Part shown: positions 63,446 to 64,000 of the stretch, piece after piece
Layout: the number at the start of each line of letters is the position of its first letter
Numbering within the stretch: position 1 is the first letter of the stretch
From: Mycobacterium sp. PO1
GTDB taxonomy: Bacteria > Actinomycetota > Actinomycetes > Mycobacteriales > Mycobacteriaceae
Assembly (NCBI RefSeq): GCF_017312405.1
Contig: NZ_BLTG01000030.1
Coordinates: 62,001-126,000, forward strand
Length of the DNA: 64,000 nucleotides
Direction of reading: 5' to 3'
Translations under genes and position numbers: made by a program
Notes under the pieces: model-generated
Databases searched by the model: none
Told to the model about the DNA's origin: nothing
Seen by the model: only the letters and a program-made list of their open reading frames with translations

Positions 63446-64000
63446 GTGCCGTCATTCCGTCCGCACACACCGTCCCTCGTCCGTCCAGGCGGCCGGGCAC
63501 GCAGCGCCGGCCAGGGCGAATCCGCCCCGGTGTCGGCGGCCATCAGCGACTGCGCCGTCTACGAAAACGGCTCCCGGTTGTCCGGTGAATTCGCCCCCGC
63601 CGCCGCACTGCAGCAGGTGCGCGAGGTCGAGACCGGCAGCGGAAAAGCGTTCGTCTGGGTCGCACTGCACGAACCCGACGAGGGTCAGATGCAGTCGATC
63701 GCGGACGTGTTCGGTCTGCACCACCTGGCTGTCGAGGACGCGGTCCACGCACACCAGCGGCCCAAGCTGGAGCGGTACGACACCATGCTGTTCCTGGTCC
63801 TCAAGACCATGAAATATGTGAAAGACGATCCGGCGGGCGGCTCGCGCGAGATCGTCGAAACCGGCGAGATCATGATCTTCGTCGGAGCGGACTTCGTCGT
63901 CACGGTCGGTCACGGCGAGCATTCCGACCTGGCCGCAGTGCGCAGGCGCCTGGAGGCAGCTCCAGCGTCCCTCGAGCTCGGGCCGTATGCGGTGATGCAC
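63446..64000 (+). CDS. corA: CorA magnesium/cobalt transporter, 3' end missing (window edge)
   Basis: 185 residues from GTG 63446 to the window end, with no stop. The N-terminal cytoplasmic domain matches mycobacterial CorA: FVWVALHEPDEGQMQSIADV, VFGLHHLAVEDAVHAHQRP, KLERYDTMLFLVLKTMKYV, GEIMIFVGADFVVTVGHGEH. The two C-terminal helices and the GMN motif lie outside the window. The first ~30 residues (SFRPHTPSLVRPGGRARSAG) are variable in this family, so the exact start is uncertain. Confidence 0.93.
   Translation, partial: MPSFRPHTPSLVRPGGRARSAGQGESAPVSAAISDCAVYENGSRLSGEFAPAAALQQVREVETGSGKAFVWVALHEPDEGQMQSIADVFGLHHLAVEDAVHAHQRPKLERYDTMLFLVLKTMKYVKDDPAGGSREIVETGEIMIFVGADFVVTVGHGEHSDLAAVRRRLEAAPASLELGPYAVMH

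Overview
The window is chromosomal DNA from a mycobacterium, most likely a fast-growing Mycolicibacterium-type species. The evidence is very high G+C, dense genes with GTG starts, many ATGA/GTGA start-stop overlaps, mycobacterial lipoproteins (LprB, LprC, LprE, LpqZ), a near full-length Kgd, CYP130, Tap, and a gene order that I recognise from M. tuberculosis H37Rv (Rv1283c oppB through Rv1239c corA). The Rv equivalences are from memory of families and gene order, not from a search. No rRNA, tRNA, CRISPR array, transposase or phage gene was seen.

Layout. 1-5.2 kb (minus): an operon of a response regulator, a sensor kinase with a proline-rich extracytoplasmic insert, a family 39 membrane glycosyltransferase and a family 2 glycosyltransferase cut by the window start. 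A small membrane-anchored Pro/Gly-rich protein is divergent at 5.3 kb. 5.7-11.1 kb: the oligopeptide importer oppBCDA, preceded by an apparent leaderless nine-codon micro-ORF. 11.1-16.2 kb (minus): an alpha/beta hydrolase and an SbcC/SbcD-like (YhaN/YhaO-type) ATPase-nuclease pair. 16.3-21.8 kb: SixA, the lipoproteins LprC and LprB, and a heterodimeric ABC exporter with one degenerate ATP site. 21.9-30.1 kb differs from the H37Rv order I remember (no lprA, embR or pknH seen). It holds a molybdopterin oxidoreductase, a zinc-ribbon metallopeptidase, an unknown RHH-like protein, an AIM24 protein, Dtd and a copper chaperone/P1B-ATPase pair behind a RicR/CsoR-type operator. 30.1-34.7 kb: an Rv1264-like adenylyl cyclase, two DNA glycosylases of different UDG families, a HIT protein, a Ddn-like protein and a luciferase-like monooxygenase. 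34.8-37.7 kb: a PknH-sensor-type lipoprotein, a 670-bp repeat-rich gap, the Tap efflux pump and a small conserved protein. 37.8-45.4 kb: a GlcD-like oxidase, CYP130 and TetR, a siderophore-interacting protein with an IdeR box, an acyltransferase, DeaD and LprE. 45.5-53.8 kb: a three-module nuclease/helicase, a flavoprotein and two MFS pumps. 53.9-64 kb: an Rv1249c-like membrane protein, Kgd, a RidA/MarR divergent pair, a small secreted protein, an SDR, LpqZ, a short malic enzyme and the start of corA.

Working themes are central carbon metabolism (Kgd, malic enzyme, GlcD), export and import (Opp, ABC exporter, Tap, Bcr and DHA2 MFS, CorA), DNA repair (YhaO/N-like pair, UdgB, hypoxanthine glycosylase, nuclease-helicase) and metal or redox homeostasis (copper operon, IdeR-controlled SIP, F420-type reductase). 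A recurring sign is a TAnnnT-type -10 box six to eight bases before the start codon, pointing to many leaderless mRNAs. This signal was used to choose several starts.
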